NCBI RefSeq assembly: GCF_047495875.1
Contig: NC_092463.1
Span: 34,289,724-34,353,723, forward strand
DNA: 64,000 nucleotides
Source: Pithys albifrons albifrons
Taxonomy: Eukaryota > Chordata > Aves > Passeriformes > Thamnophilidae
Direction: 5' to 3'
Below, piece by piece: positions 26,966 through 47,500 of this stretch. The notes beneath the pieces are model-generated. The model was given only the letters and a program-made list of their open reading frames with translations, made no database searches and was not told where the DNA came from. The stretch's first letter is position 1. Every line of letters begins with the position of its first letter. The position numbers were made by a program, and so were the translations under genes.

Positions 26966-27175
26966 CACACACGGGTACGGCACACCCGGGTACCACACAT
27001 ATCGCTCATATAGGTACGCACACACGGGTACGGCACACACGGGTACCACACATATCGCTCATATAGGTACGGCACACACGGGTACGGCACACACGGGTAC
27101 CACACATATCGCTCATATAGGTACGGCACACACCGCACACACACACCGCGCACACACAGGTACCGCACACACAGG
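26966..27175. repeat. 53-54 bp minisatellite plus CA-rich tail in the CpG island
   Basis: About three copies of a unit containing CACACACGGGTACGG and CATATCGCTCATATAGGTAC. The ATCGCTC core recurs at 27001, 27054 and 27108, giving periods of 53 and 54. The block then decays into CACACA/CACCG repeats and two short CACACACAGGTACCG copies. It lies on the EIF2S1 side of the divergent promoter, possibly in that gene's 5' UTR or first intron. Confidence 0.9.
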
Positions 27176-27350
27176 TACCGCCTGCGCGGCCCCGGCGCGG
27201 CTCCTCCCGGGCGGCGGGGCGCCCCTGGCGCGGCTCCCCCAGCGGCGCAGCCGGCGGGCCGCGTTCCCGGGGCCTCCAGCTGGCCGGGGCTGGCGCTGTG
27301 TCCGCTGAGGCTGTGCGGCCGCCAGGGCCCGAGCCTCGGCCGAGGCGTGT

Positions 27351-35753
<8,403 letters not shown>

Positions 35754-36465
35754 ATGTTCTAGGATACTTAGAAGAGAGCATATAAAAATTAGAAACCCCA
35801 TTGCAAACACTCTGGACTAAATGTTTTCCAGTATTGAAAACTTCAAATGCAAATACTTGAAGTGTTTTACTATTTTAAAAAGACCAAAATGTTAAAGGCT
35901 CTTCTAAATAACATTTGATAACATTTGATGCAACAACTTATACAAATTGAATCCTTTGAAAGGGAGGTTCCTAGTCAAATTCAAGACACAGATCTGGCCA
36001 GAAGGAGTTTGCAGCTCCATGCTTAACACTTGCATACATAAAAATTCCTACTTGGTGATTACAGCTCAGTGTATCTCTTAATGATCTTTCCTGGGAGCAG
36101 CAAAACCAAGTTCTATACAGAATGTATTTGAGCAAATACTCAATAAATTTCTGGGCTGTGTAACTCCAAGGTTTTGGGAATTTTTCTGCTCTTTTGTCAC
36201 ATGGCCTAGAGTGGTATGAATATAAAATCTGGAATAGTATAATCAATGGGTGATTCCTCTTTAACACTGAGAGGTCTTTCTATTGTTTACTTTAAACCAA
36301 GCCAAGAATGAGTGGAACAAAACATTTGTCTTGCAAGTTTCTTGATGCAGACTTGTTTAAATGAGCATTTCCTTCATTTATCATCTGCATTTAGGGACTG
36401 AGAACTTGAAAACTTTGAAAATAGCTTGTTACCATTCCAATAAACATAGCTGATAAATGAAAAAT
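35754..36465 (+). other. EIF2S1: EIF2S1 3' UTR (minimum extent)
   Basis: Non-coding sequence after the stop codon, with AATAAA at 36142-36147 and again at 36439-36444. Alternative ends are likely, and a longer UTR is possible because AATAAA recurs near 36886. Confidence 0.6.
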
Positions 36466-39400
36466 TATGTATACTTGCACTTTGCTCCTATAGGTGAATA
36501 TAGCAGGAACCTTAATGAACTTACTGAAATTCAAAATGGGCACCACTGTCTTGTAAACTCACTGCTGCATGACCTTCAGTTCTGCCTACCCCAAATCCTA
36601 TTTATACTGGACTGAACTATGCACTCTAGAAACAATCCGTTTATCTTCTCTGATGAAGAGAAACAAGATGTCCTTTCTAAATGAAATTTAAAGAAAAATC
36701 CCATTTTCCATATCAGTGGTAATTGAGGTGAAAGAGTTGGGTTTGTTTAAGTAACCATTCCAAATTGCTGAATTTTTAAATTCAGTTCTTACCTTTTTTT
36801 TATTGTCATCTCCCATATTGCCTATCTCATTTTTTTCTTAATTTATGCTGCTAGAGGAAAAATGCATGGAAAATGAGGGAGCCTTAAATAAAAATTCTTA
36901 ATACTGCCACAATACAAACAATATAATTGCATTGTGATGTTGCCATGAAAGGATTCCCAAAGGGCGTACATACTGCAATCCATGCTGGAGTGTCAGAGAA
37001 GTTCACAGGTACCCAACTCTTAATAGTAATGCAAAGCCAAAAAGGTTAAGTAACATTCAGTCTTTGTAGAATGTTGGAAAATACTTGAATATGCCATCAC
37101 AGAGTGAAGTAACAAGTAATTTTTTAATGGTTATTTTCTCAAATTGTCTTTTCAGCAGCTGTGCATGACAACCTTGTTGTGATAATGTAAGTTTCCTGTT
37201 TGAGCAGCTCTTCCAAACTGCCCATTCACTAAAACAGTGATTTGACTTCCATTAAAGGCAGTAGGTGGGTACTCAGACTAAATAGCAAAGTATTTTAAAA
37301 CTCCTGTCACCATGTGATCTGCATGCCAAAATAATGCTGTAAAGGAAAGCACTGGAAAATGAGCCACTTGTGCTCCAAGGAAGAAAGGAGTGCTATGAAG
37401 GGATTACAACTGTTATAATCTCTGAAGTGCTGTTGTCATGTGTCAGCAGGTGAGCATTGTTTCTGTCAGTGACTTTGGCAAAAGTTTGCTAAATTTGTTT
37501 GGTGGCTTTCAGAGCCTTTCTCATTAGATCTGGAGCACTCTGGTGGGCACAATTCTGTGTCAGTTTTGAGAAATGACCAAGATGGTGAGAACAATAACAA
37601 AGCAGGTTTAGGTAAGTGCACTTCAACCACTTGCTATCCTGGCAGATAAAACCAGGCTCTCCCGATTTGCTCTCCCAAGCAAATTTTAAAAGACACAAGA
37701 CAACGTGGTGGATCCTGCTGGTGTGTTGCAGAAGTGTGAAAGAGGTGTCAGGTCAGTGTTTCAGGGGCCTTTCAGCAAGGGGTGCTAAGGGAATGCTGGG
37801 GGCCCGCTGTGCTCCATCACTTGAGGATCACCAGGAGCTGCTCAGATGATACCTTATATCTCAGCCTGTCTTTGCGTAACTGCCTGTGCTAACCAAGTGC
37901 TTAAAATAAGGGTCTGGGGTTTGTGGGAACGTCTTTGTTGAGTTGCTAAAGCTGGGTAGCACATCCCTGCTGCTCATTAGCTGCTGTGCAGGGCTGACTC
38001 CATTGCTGTCACAAGACCAGCATCTCCACTTGCACTCATGTAGTCAATGGACTAGTCAGTCAAGAGTACATGTATAACCTGGAGGCTGTGCTTGACCTGA
38101 TGTGTTAATTGTAAGGATCGCAGCTTGACTTTCATACCCCAGATTAATTTTTTAAAATTCACAGCTTGGAAAGAGTTTTATTTATAGCATCCAATAAGGA
38201 CTCATTAAAACAAAAAAGCCCTGAGCAGAGGTGCTGGCTCAGGTCAGACACACAGTCCAGTAATGCCCAGCCTAGTGTCCTGTTTGTGGGGAGGAGAAAT
38301 AGGGGCTGCTGAAGCAGGGATGCTCTGCTTGCTTATGGCTGTTCTGGTTTGTCTGGTTTTTAATACAGTGATAATTCCTTGCTATTTCCTCTCTGATTCT
38401 GGCCATTGAGTTTTTTCATTAGATACAGTGGAGCTGTCATATTGTTCTTTATAGCGGAATCTGAACTCTGGGTTTTAATTTCTGATATTTGTTTTTTGTT
38501 CCAGAGCCTAGACAATTAAACAACTTTCCAAACAGTCCACCTTTCTACAGTTAATTTTAAAAGTGCTGTTACATCAGAATTCTTTTGAATGCTTGTTGTC
38601 TTTCACTTTTATCTAGAAGTGTTTCATCATTCTTTGTTTTGTTGTGGTTTGTTTTCATCATCTTTGATCCGTTATCCATTAAAGAACTAAATATTTAATG
38701 TAGTTCGCACTGGAGTGCAAAGTCCTGGCACCTTAAGAAACTGGTTTGGAAAAGCTGGTGCATGCAGTGCCCCATGTGGACCCTGGACACCAAGCATTGC
38801 AGAGCTTGTGACGGGTGTTTCCTTTGGGCAGGTTCTCTTAACCAGCTGTTTGTGGCTTCTTGAAGGACTGACTGGGAGGAACCAGCAATGTCTGCCAGGT
38901 CAGCCAGGTGAAACAGCACAGTCTGCGCTCAGAGCTCCTGCCCTCTCCTAGAGCCCTGAGTAGCATCTTGTGGTCTTGCAGCTGGTTCTTCCTGGCCCCC
39001 CTGATGCATATCCTGTAGTATTTCGGGGTCACTTTAAATGGAAGAAAATATAAAGCACTCAACTGTTCTTTTTGTTATAATAGTACACTGACATGTAGAA
39101 AACACTCTAAAATGAATCTGAGGACATGGGTACTCCTCCCCTTCAATGAGTTTAAGTCCCCCAGAAAACTTGATATAGAGCTCCCCTAGGTTTATACAGA
39201 TCAAATGGATCATGTTCTTTTCCACCAGAGGAGTGCAGTGCCAGAACTTGTCTTCCCAGCCCAGATGTACTGACTCATTTTGCACTATATGACCCTGTAA
39301 GATCTGTGTAAGATCTTACAGGGATCTGTGTAAGATCCCTAGCCTTAGGGAGCAATAGAAGGGCAGTTTTTTAGCCTTGATTACCGAACAAGATGGGAGG

Positions 39401-41532
39401 AAGGGGTGTGTGTATAAATATGCACACTACTGAAGAAATACTTTGAGGTATTGAAGGAAGTGAAGGCTTTAGATGATAAAAAGTAGTTATTACAAAACCT
39501 GTTGTTTAATGACCAGCTAAAGCAACATTTGCTTTACCAGTCACCACCAGTTTGACAATAGAATTCTTTGTTGAGAATTTTAATTTTGCCAAGATCCATC
39601 TGCAGGGTTGTGGGTGGTCTGCACTGGAGAAAAAGAGCTTGTCAGATGTTTGGCAAGGAATGGTTATGGAGCAATTCTGAGATGACTGTCTGAGCGAGAG
39701 CCCCTGCAAGTTCCTACCTGCCCTCTCTAGTATGAAATAGCACCATGTAATAAACTGCTTGCAGTAACAAGTTGAACAATGTGAAGTCAAACCTCAAATA
39801 CCAAACAGTGGAACACTGTATTCCTGGAGCTGGTTATATAAAGGAATATATATGTCCAGGAAATGCATGCAACAGTTTAATTCTGATGTACAGAACATTG
39901 TGAGCTGAAAATTATCTTCTTTATGTTTTCTGCTGACAAGGGGGGTTTTTCCCTGATTCTGCTCCTGAATACAACTTTTATGTACACACATATATGTATA
40001 CACACAGAGACAGAGATTATCTTTTCAATTAAAAGAAATACTTTCAGTTAATTTCTGCTTTAAGGCAAAAGAGTCTTTTTAAAAATTACAAAAATATTCA
40101 TTGGTAATTTCTAAAATACTACATACCAGAAGCAAAAAATGCTCTTCTAAGTGTTCTATTAAACTTACTGCACTTACTTTAGGTGAACTGAAGAACGAAT
40201 GTACTGGGTTATTATTTATGCAGCCAGTTTCCTCATGCTTTTTTCCCAAGAGGCAAAGGGTGTACAGTAGGATCTACCTGGTTAACTTACATATGGCCAC
40301 ACTACTTTTTGAAATCTCAGCCAGCATGTTTTCTCTTTATACAGAATCAATTTTTTCTGACTTCAGGTAGCATTCAGTCACCCACTGTTCTCAGGGTCTC
40401 ACAGGACTGTTCTCTGGGTTGTCTCCAGTACAATGTCAGTTTCAATTCTTCTGTGTCTTGCTATTCATGTAGTGTAAAGATAAAGAAATTGTTTGTTCCT
40501 TTTCCTTGCTGCATGAAAGTGTGCCCCATAACATTTGAGTCCCTTTGCCTTACTGATCTTTGGACTCTTTACATAGCAACGAGTGCTTTTATTTGTTACA
40601 CTCTACCTTATACTTCTTATCACACCCATAGCTCTGCCCACATATATCACCTTAATTTTAGTACAAGTCAGGGAATGCTGACAGTACAGCAAAGGCTATT
40701 ATTTCTGAACAGCTGCACTGTCTGAAATACTAATACTGGTTTATTTCATCAGGACAAAAGACAAAATCTTAAAAAAATAAACATCTAAACATCTGAGCTT
40801 GTATTCAGACACACAAAGACACTTTCAGAGGTGCTCAGGAGGTACAAAAGGTCACTGCACTGTGTTCGTGAATCAGGCTGCTTTACTAAAAGCCCATTTA
40901 TGTACAGATTTAGGATATTAGGTTGAGAGTCTTGGTTTATATGCCTGGAGGTCACTGAAAGTAGAGCGGGCTTTTATGTGCTTTGGGGCTTTGTCAGTAA
41001 AATAACTTTGTAGCAGAAGTTACTGTAAGGTTTGTAGAAGTCTCCTCATAATCATAATATTCTGTATGTTATACAGTGTGCTGATCTGTAGAACTCCTGT
41101 GAGATGTGTTTGTTACATGAGAAATTTAAAGCAGGTTGATAAGTCTGAAGTTTTTAGGGATGCTGGTTTATAATTGTACTTCTCCCTCCCATGCAATACC
41201 TGATTTGTTATCACATAGCTGCTTATATTGGCCAGCTCACTCTGTAGTAATTTTTTTCTCTGCTGAATTCTGTGGAATTCTTTCAAGCCCTTTTTAGATA
41301 TCCCTTTGTTTTACTTCCCAGAGGGCAGATAACGTATGAGCCAGCTCACTGCTTAACTAATGTCTCACAGGTAGGGAGGGAGAAAAAAACACAGGAAAGA
41401 GAGAGTGCGTCACGTTGGAGGAGGAGGGGAGCAAAGAAAAATGAGCTTTCTTAAACAAATCATGTGCAGAGGGACAGGCTGCCAGGACTCAGGCAATTCT
41501 CAGCGGCAGCTCCACACTCTTCCCTGCTGGCC
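36466..41532. other. Intergenic region EIF2S1-PLEK2
   Basis: About 5 kb with no convincing coding exon on either strand; the ORFs are short and have atypical composition. It includes any further EIF2S1 3' UTR and the PLEK2 promoter and 5' UTR, which I could not delimit. The only structure noted is the nested inverted repeat at 39293-39340. Confidence 0.6.
39293..39340. repeat. Two overlapping perfect hairpins with the same loop
   Basis: Hairpin 1 has arms CCCTGTAAGATC (39293-39304) and GATCTTACAGGG (39312-39323). Hairpin 2 has arms AGGGATC (39320-39326) and GATCCCT (39334-39340). Both enclose the identical 7-base loop TGTGTAA. Confidence 0.9.
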
Positions 41533-44500
41533 ATGATGCAGGAGGAAGCTGGAGTCCTGAAGGAAGGCTTCCTTGTCAAACGGGTAAGTGCTCCGGTTCC
41601 CCTTGGTCCGGTTCTGCTCAAATGCGGAGCGACCCCTCAACAGGGAGTGGATTGAGCCAGGTCTAGCGGCAAGGCAGCCTGTTGCGTGCTGGGTTTGAGG
41701 GGCTCCTGCCCTCTCCTGGGAAAGGAGCTCCTCCAGGTTTGTGCAGATGCCTGCCAGGGGAACTGCATGAACTGCAGGTGTTCCCTACCCACCCTCAAGG
41801 TTCCCTGTGTTGGCACTTACTTGAAGGGAAGTGAATTAGCTCTCAGGATTGCTCAGGTGTCAGAAAGCCAATATGTCTGCACCTCACGCACACCTCTGCA
41901 AAGAGCACATGCACGGCAGCAGGAGAGGCGGCCCAGGGAGGACTGAGAGAGGGAGATGGCCGACAGTCTCTTCAGGTAGCTTGTGCCTTTTTTAGTGATC
42001 CAGCTGAGCAAGATTTCCCATTTCATATAAGAGAATGGAGAACAGATTATCCTTTTTGAAGGGGATCAGAGCAATGCAAACATAAAAATATATTTGAAAT
42101 AACTTTTTTCTTCCATAACCTCAAGCCAAGCTGTGGCAAAAGGAGCTGCGAGATGGTGTCACAGATTTCAGCCTTCCCTGTGCTTCTCCCTGTAGGATCA
42201 AATCAGTCATAGCAGAGACACAAGAATGCAATTTAGCAGGCAACATAAACTGCTGTTAGTACCAAGACCCTGTCTCAGTGATTAATATGGTCCTTGATTT
42301 TATATGGAAATATGATTCAGAGGTTTGTTCAAAGCTTTGCCACACCTTGGGAAATGCTTTTCTGCAGTACGTGGCAGTGTTTCTGGTGCTAACATGAAGG
42401 TAATGCTGGTCAGGAGCTCTCCTGGCAGGGCTCCCAGCCCGTCACTGGTCACATGAAGCCATGCTCTGTGTGGAGAAGGAGATATTCCCTTTATTCTGCA
42501 GAAAGGGCAGAGCAGTCCCAGCTCTTGGTCTCCTCTCTGAGATACAGTTGTATTTTGGGGCTCTTAAGTGACTACTGACTTCAAGATGGGAAGCCAAGTT
42601 TCTAAGTGCATGAGAGGAATAGATTATCACAGCACACTGAGTGTGACTGTCAGCAGTCTACATCACTGAGATACACAGATAGGACAGAGACCACAAAGAA
42701 GGCAACTAAAGGAAACTGAGAGAGAAGGAAACCAGGTATCCAGAGAGAAGAAAGGAGGAAGGAGTGGGATCTGGTAAAGAAAACAGCTTTCTTGAGAGAA
42801 GCAAGGAGATGATGTAAATGCACTATAAATTACTGAATTATGAATCTTAATGCATCATAAATGTAAAACAAATGTGTGGAGGTTAGACTAAAAAAAGGCA
42901 ACTTCCTCAAAAAGATAAATTTCCAAGAAAGAAAGAAAAGAGCCATAGGAAAGAACATACAGGAAAACATTCTAAGAGACTTTACAACAGGTGAAAAAAC
43001 CACTGAAGACCACAAAAGGAAAGAGAAACCCAAGTTAGATAAATTGTATTTAGTATAGACTAGAAGACATTGGCTCTAAAGTGCCCTGGATTTTAGAGAC
43101 TCGTTATGTCATCTTTACTTGGAAATTGCTGAGTTTCCCCTTTGTTCACAGACAATTAATGAGCTTTGACTCCTGCCACAACTGGACCTTACATGTTTCT
43201 TTCTTCTAGCCACGCCCACCCTCTCCCAGGTGTCAGAGCTTTCTCTACCCCGTGCCTTGCCTGCTGGCTGTAATGCTCCATCGCCCGAAGCAACACAAGT
43301 CAGCTCCTCTCACGGCAAAGCTGGACCTGACACCATCAGACAGGACTGAGCCTGCCAGTGCCAGCCCTCTCTGGCTTTGCTGTCCTTTAGCCAGACTAAG
43401 CAGAGCTGGGGGCTATTTACAGAGGGGAAATAGGAGGTTTTGTCTGTACTCTAGTATAACCCAGGAGGCATTCAGCAGCAGCCTTCATTCAGTCTTTTGT
43501 CATTAAAAAATGTATTTCTTTTGCAGGAAATAGTAGCATAGGGAATGTTTTAGCCCAGGAGATCAGAGGCAGGTGGGACAGAAATCAACTACTCATTAGT
43601 CATAAGAGAGGAGGTAAGGAAAAGCTAATTTATCAAGTAAAGCATTTTTGCAAAACCACTTGGCAACTAGAACCACATGAAAATTAAGAAAAAAAAGACA
43701 GCAACCAGGGTCACTGTAAAAGAGGAATTGGTTGTCAAGAGCCCTCACTCATTTCATATTTAACAGCTCTCTGAGATAGTTCATGTGAGCTTTTGCAAGA
43801 AACAATTCTTGCCAGCAAAGAAGTTTTCCCTGTTGAAGAAAGAGCAAAGCACCTTTCTGTTGCTCTGTGAGTTTATAGTGATGGAGCTGTTCTATTTTGT
43901 TACTAAAAACATGTATTCCAGGGAGAACAGGGCTCATGATGGCTTTTTGTGTTTCTTTTCATTTCCTATTAGTTTATGGTATTTTCACACCAAAAGAAAA
44001 AGAAAGAAAAAAGAAAATATGGTCATTTCTCAATGCTTGTGTTAAAGTTTGCTATGTGTATTTCTTCCCCTCTAGGGACATATAGTTCGTAACTGGAAAG
44101 TGAGATGGTTTGTTCTGCTTCAGGATAAGCTGCTGTATTACAAAACTGAAGGAGGCAAGAAGGAGCCTTCTCCAAAGGGCAGGATTCTTTTGGATGGCTG
44201 CACTATTACTTGTCCGTGTCTGGAATATGAGAACAGACCGGTATGACTGAAAACATATATCTCTTCTTAATGTTACTCACTTTCTAACTTCTCCCTAGTC
44301 TTCTCCTCTTCTCCTGACTTCTTTGATTACTGCAGGCCTACCATTGGGATGCTTCCAGAATTAGGCCCAGCCAAAAGCAAGCTACTGTTACAATGCAACC
44401 AGGACAAGCAATGAACTCCCTTGTTGTGTTTTTGCTCTTCCCTGTGCCCAAATGTCAGTCACAACCATTAACAAAAAACAAAAGTGAAATCACTACTCCT

Positions 44501-47500
44501 GTGCATATAATTGAAAAAATGTAAATGCATCAGCCCAAGAATTTGTAGAGAGGACATGAATTGTTCCAGAAAAGCTGAGGATGGGAAACAAGGGAAACAT
44601 CTATGGTAGTTGCCTTAAAACATGGCTGTATCCATGAGGGTTTCCCAGGCACACAGATCAGACTCCCTTTTCCTTCACCAGTGGGACATTGCTGCTACAG
44701 AAGGTTTCCTGTAAGGGGCTCAGGAATGGAGAGTACCTCCTGCACTTCTCACCCATGGGCAGCGGCAATCAGACTTCCTCTGCATGGGGCCAGAACGGAA
44801 ATGACTCTGGAAGTTGCTGACTATTTCAGGACTTCTTATGGCAGAAAGAGCCTAGAGAGAGTTTATAGTTGTTGAGACCTGGATGTGAAAAACTCCACAG
44901 TCGGTAGCACATTCCGGTAATCCAGTACCTCTGTGGTCTGCTCTCTTAAGTACCACAAGCTCCAGGCATGTGAACCATGCTTTGAATTGAAAACCCAGCG
45001 ATTTGAGTGGAATAGAAGCAAAAACCCACAAAAAAACCAAAACCAAAACAAAAAAACAAACCCAAAACCCAAACACCCCAGAGTTGTGCCCTCCATCCTT
45101 CTAAACAAGAATTGCTCTGAACTGCTCAGGTGGGATCAGACTTAGGCAAGAGGAAGGGAATAAGCTTTGTGATGTTATTGCTTTGCACTTCTTTCTCCAC
45201 AGCTACTCATCAAACTAAAGACAAAAACCAATACAGACTATTTCCTTGAATGTTGCTCCAGGGAGGAGCGTGATTCCTGGGCTTTGGACATCACTGGAGC
45301 TATTCATGCTGGTCACCCAGTGCAGGTTCAAGAACTTCACAGAATGAAGAACTCCTTCAAACTGCTAGATAATATCAGCCTCCAGTAAGTGTATACGGTT
45401 TCTTCTTCTTTTGTTGCTATAGTTTGAAAAGCACCTGAGCTGATGAATGGGGAGGGTCAAAGGAAGCTCCTCTCTGCACCAATCTACTCCCATGTGGCCA
45501 GGAACCTCCAAACTGGCTGCCCTGCCCTAGGTTTGCACATACGTTTGCCAGCATCTTTGGAAGCATGTGGATTCTGCACTGGCACTTCACTGCTAGTTTG
45601 AAGAACTTCCTAGTCAGTTGCAAATGTTCTCACTGGGGAGATGTATTAGCTCAGAAGATGAATTATTAGGGAAAGACTGGGTGGTGACATTGTTCATGTC
45701 ATGTTGGTGAGCTTTTAAAGCTGGTAGCTGGAATCCAGACTAGGATTTGTAAGGTGCATCATGTTAAACAAGAGGAAATGGAGAACTCATTAAGAAATAG
45801 AAAAATTATATTATTTTTTTTGTCTTGAGCAGGTAAATCAAGGCTGACTAGAGATCAGTTTGAAGTGCTTTAAATTGAAAGATACTTTGTGAGGTATCTT
45901 GTTTAGTGCTGCTGTTGGGAGAATGAAGTGTTCCTAGAACGTATGTAAGACAGATCTTTTGAAGAAGTACCTAGAATGCTTCCCATTTTTGTGTGGGTAA
46001 CCACGAGGACACCCCAGGCACTGAGAGAAGTACGTGGCAATTTCTGCCTGTCTTTCTCATCTACTAATGTGCTGGTCTCTCATTTACAGCGACATAGTGG
46101 AGAGAATGTATGACAGCAGTACTGGAATTAAGCTGACCCGCAACTTGGATCAAGGCAACAGATATAAAGAGACCTTCACAGGTACACCTACAGCAGGCCA
46201 ATAGCCACCTCACATCTGATATGCCACATTGCAGAGGCAAGGGAGCTACTGTCCTGCCTTCATAGTGGGACCAGTTGTGGCCCAGTGGAAAGCAGTAGAG
46301 CAGCCAACACCTTTAACTCTGGCTCTTTGGATATATGGAAGCACACATAGGACCCCACACAAGGTCAACCTTGCACTTCCATGACAGGCTTTGTGATGGT
46401 GTCAAAATGTTTCAGCAAGTGAAAACCTGTGTGGCAGGAGATCATCTGCCTTGTCTCAGAAGAGTATAATGTCTTAGTATGAGAGCTACCTTTCTTTCTG
46501 TAGGTTCTTCTCTGGTGGACTGGTTGATCTCCAATAGCTTTGCTGTGTCACGATTCGAGGCTGTCACCTTGGCATCCATGCTGATGGATGAGAACTTCAT
46601 CAGACCCGTGGGAACCCGCAGCACTGAGGCCATGCGCTTCAGTGACCCCTCTGAGAAATTCCTTGATGACTCCACCGCTCTGTACATGTTTGTAAGTGAT
46701 GCCCACAGAGCCACCTCCTCTGCCCCTTTTCACACGCTTGATTTGGGCAGAGCTTGCAATCAAAACCAAAATATGCAGGCTGAGAAAGTAAATGAAGAAG
46801 GGGCAGCTCTAGGCTTTTAGTAGTACCAACACTGGCACTTTTTTTGCTGGAGGCAAATAGCTACATGGATATGGAAGGATCTACAAATTACATAATTAGG
46901 CATTAAAAAAGGTGTGTCCCTGGAGTGCAGTGCTGTGTCTGCAAGTATTGGAGGCAGTGCTGTAGTTCTGCTACAACTCAGGGCCACAGTGTGTGTACAG
47001 TGTACAACTTTCCAGCTGTAACTTGTTGCTTGTGAATCTTGGTCCTTAGCAGCAGAGCTATGGACTAGAATTTACTCAGGAAATATGAGCTAAAAACAGC
47101 TCAAGGAAAATAAAATGGAAAATAAAATGCAGCATTTTTTACTTAAAAGTGTGTTTAGAATAAAAGAAAAATGAAACTATCTTTACCCTATTTGCAGGCT
47201 GAGAAAGGTAAAAAAAATACCAGTTCCAAGGAAGAAGTACAATTTAACATCTCTGAATTAAGCGGCACAATTGTGAAGCAAGGATTCTTAGTGAAACAGG
47301 TAAAGACAATCTTTGAACCTGCATTGAGAAACAGGAAAAATGACAGCTCTTAGGGCTTCTTAGAGAATAAATGTGATTTATACAAGCATAGCCAAAGAGT
47401 TGTGGCCAGCAGAACTAACTTGCCTGTCATTACTACTATTAGAGGTGAAGAGGATCTAGTTACAGGGAAGTGAGCTATGGAACTTCCTACTCAGACAGGA

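Larger units (their letters stand above)
26330..27350. promoter_or_regulatory. CpG-island divergent promoter, ATP6V1D / EIF2S1
   Basis: The sequence changes sharply from AT-rich to very GC- and CpG-rich around 26.33 kb and back near 27.35 kb. The ATP6V1D start codon (26596, minus) lies inside. EIF2S1 coding begins at 28732 after an acceptor at 28729-28730, so a non-coding EIF2S1 first exon must lie upstream, most likely in this island. An inverted CCAAT box (ATTGG, 26805-26809), a TGCGCA NRF1-like half site near 26895, E-boxes and GC-boxes are visible. There is no TATA box at a sensible place. The exact start sites and the EIF2S1 exon 1 donor cannot be fixed from sequence alone. Confidence 0.8.

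Noticed and set aside
26966..27175. CRISPR-like array
   Set aside because: The units are contiguous with no unique spacers, and the genome is vertebrate.
26301..27308. 335-codon open frame on the plus strand and several overlapping minus frames in the CpG island
   Set aside because: GC-rich sequence has few stop codons. The frame overlaps the ATP6V1D first exon on the other strand and translates the minisatellite into HTGTAHTGTTHIAHIG repeats. No family resemblance and no splice support.
36466..41532. Additional small gene in the EIF2S1-PLEK2 interval
   Set aside because: Open frames are under 140 codons, lack exon-like boundaries and resemble no family I know.
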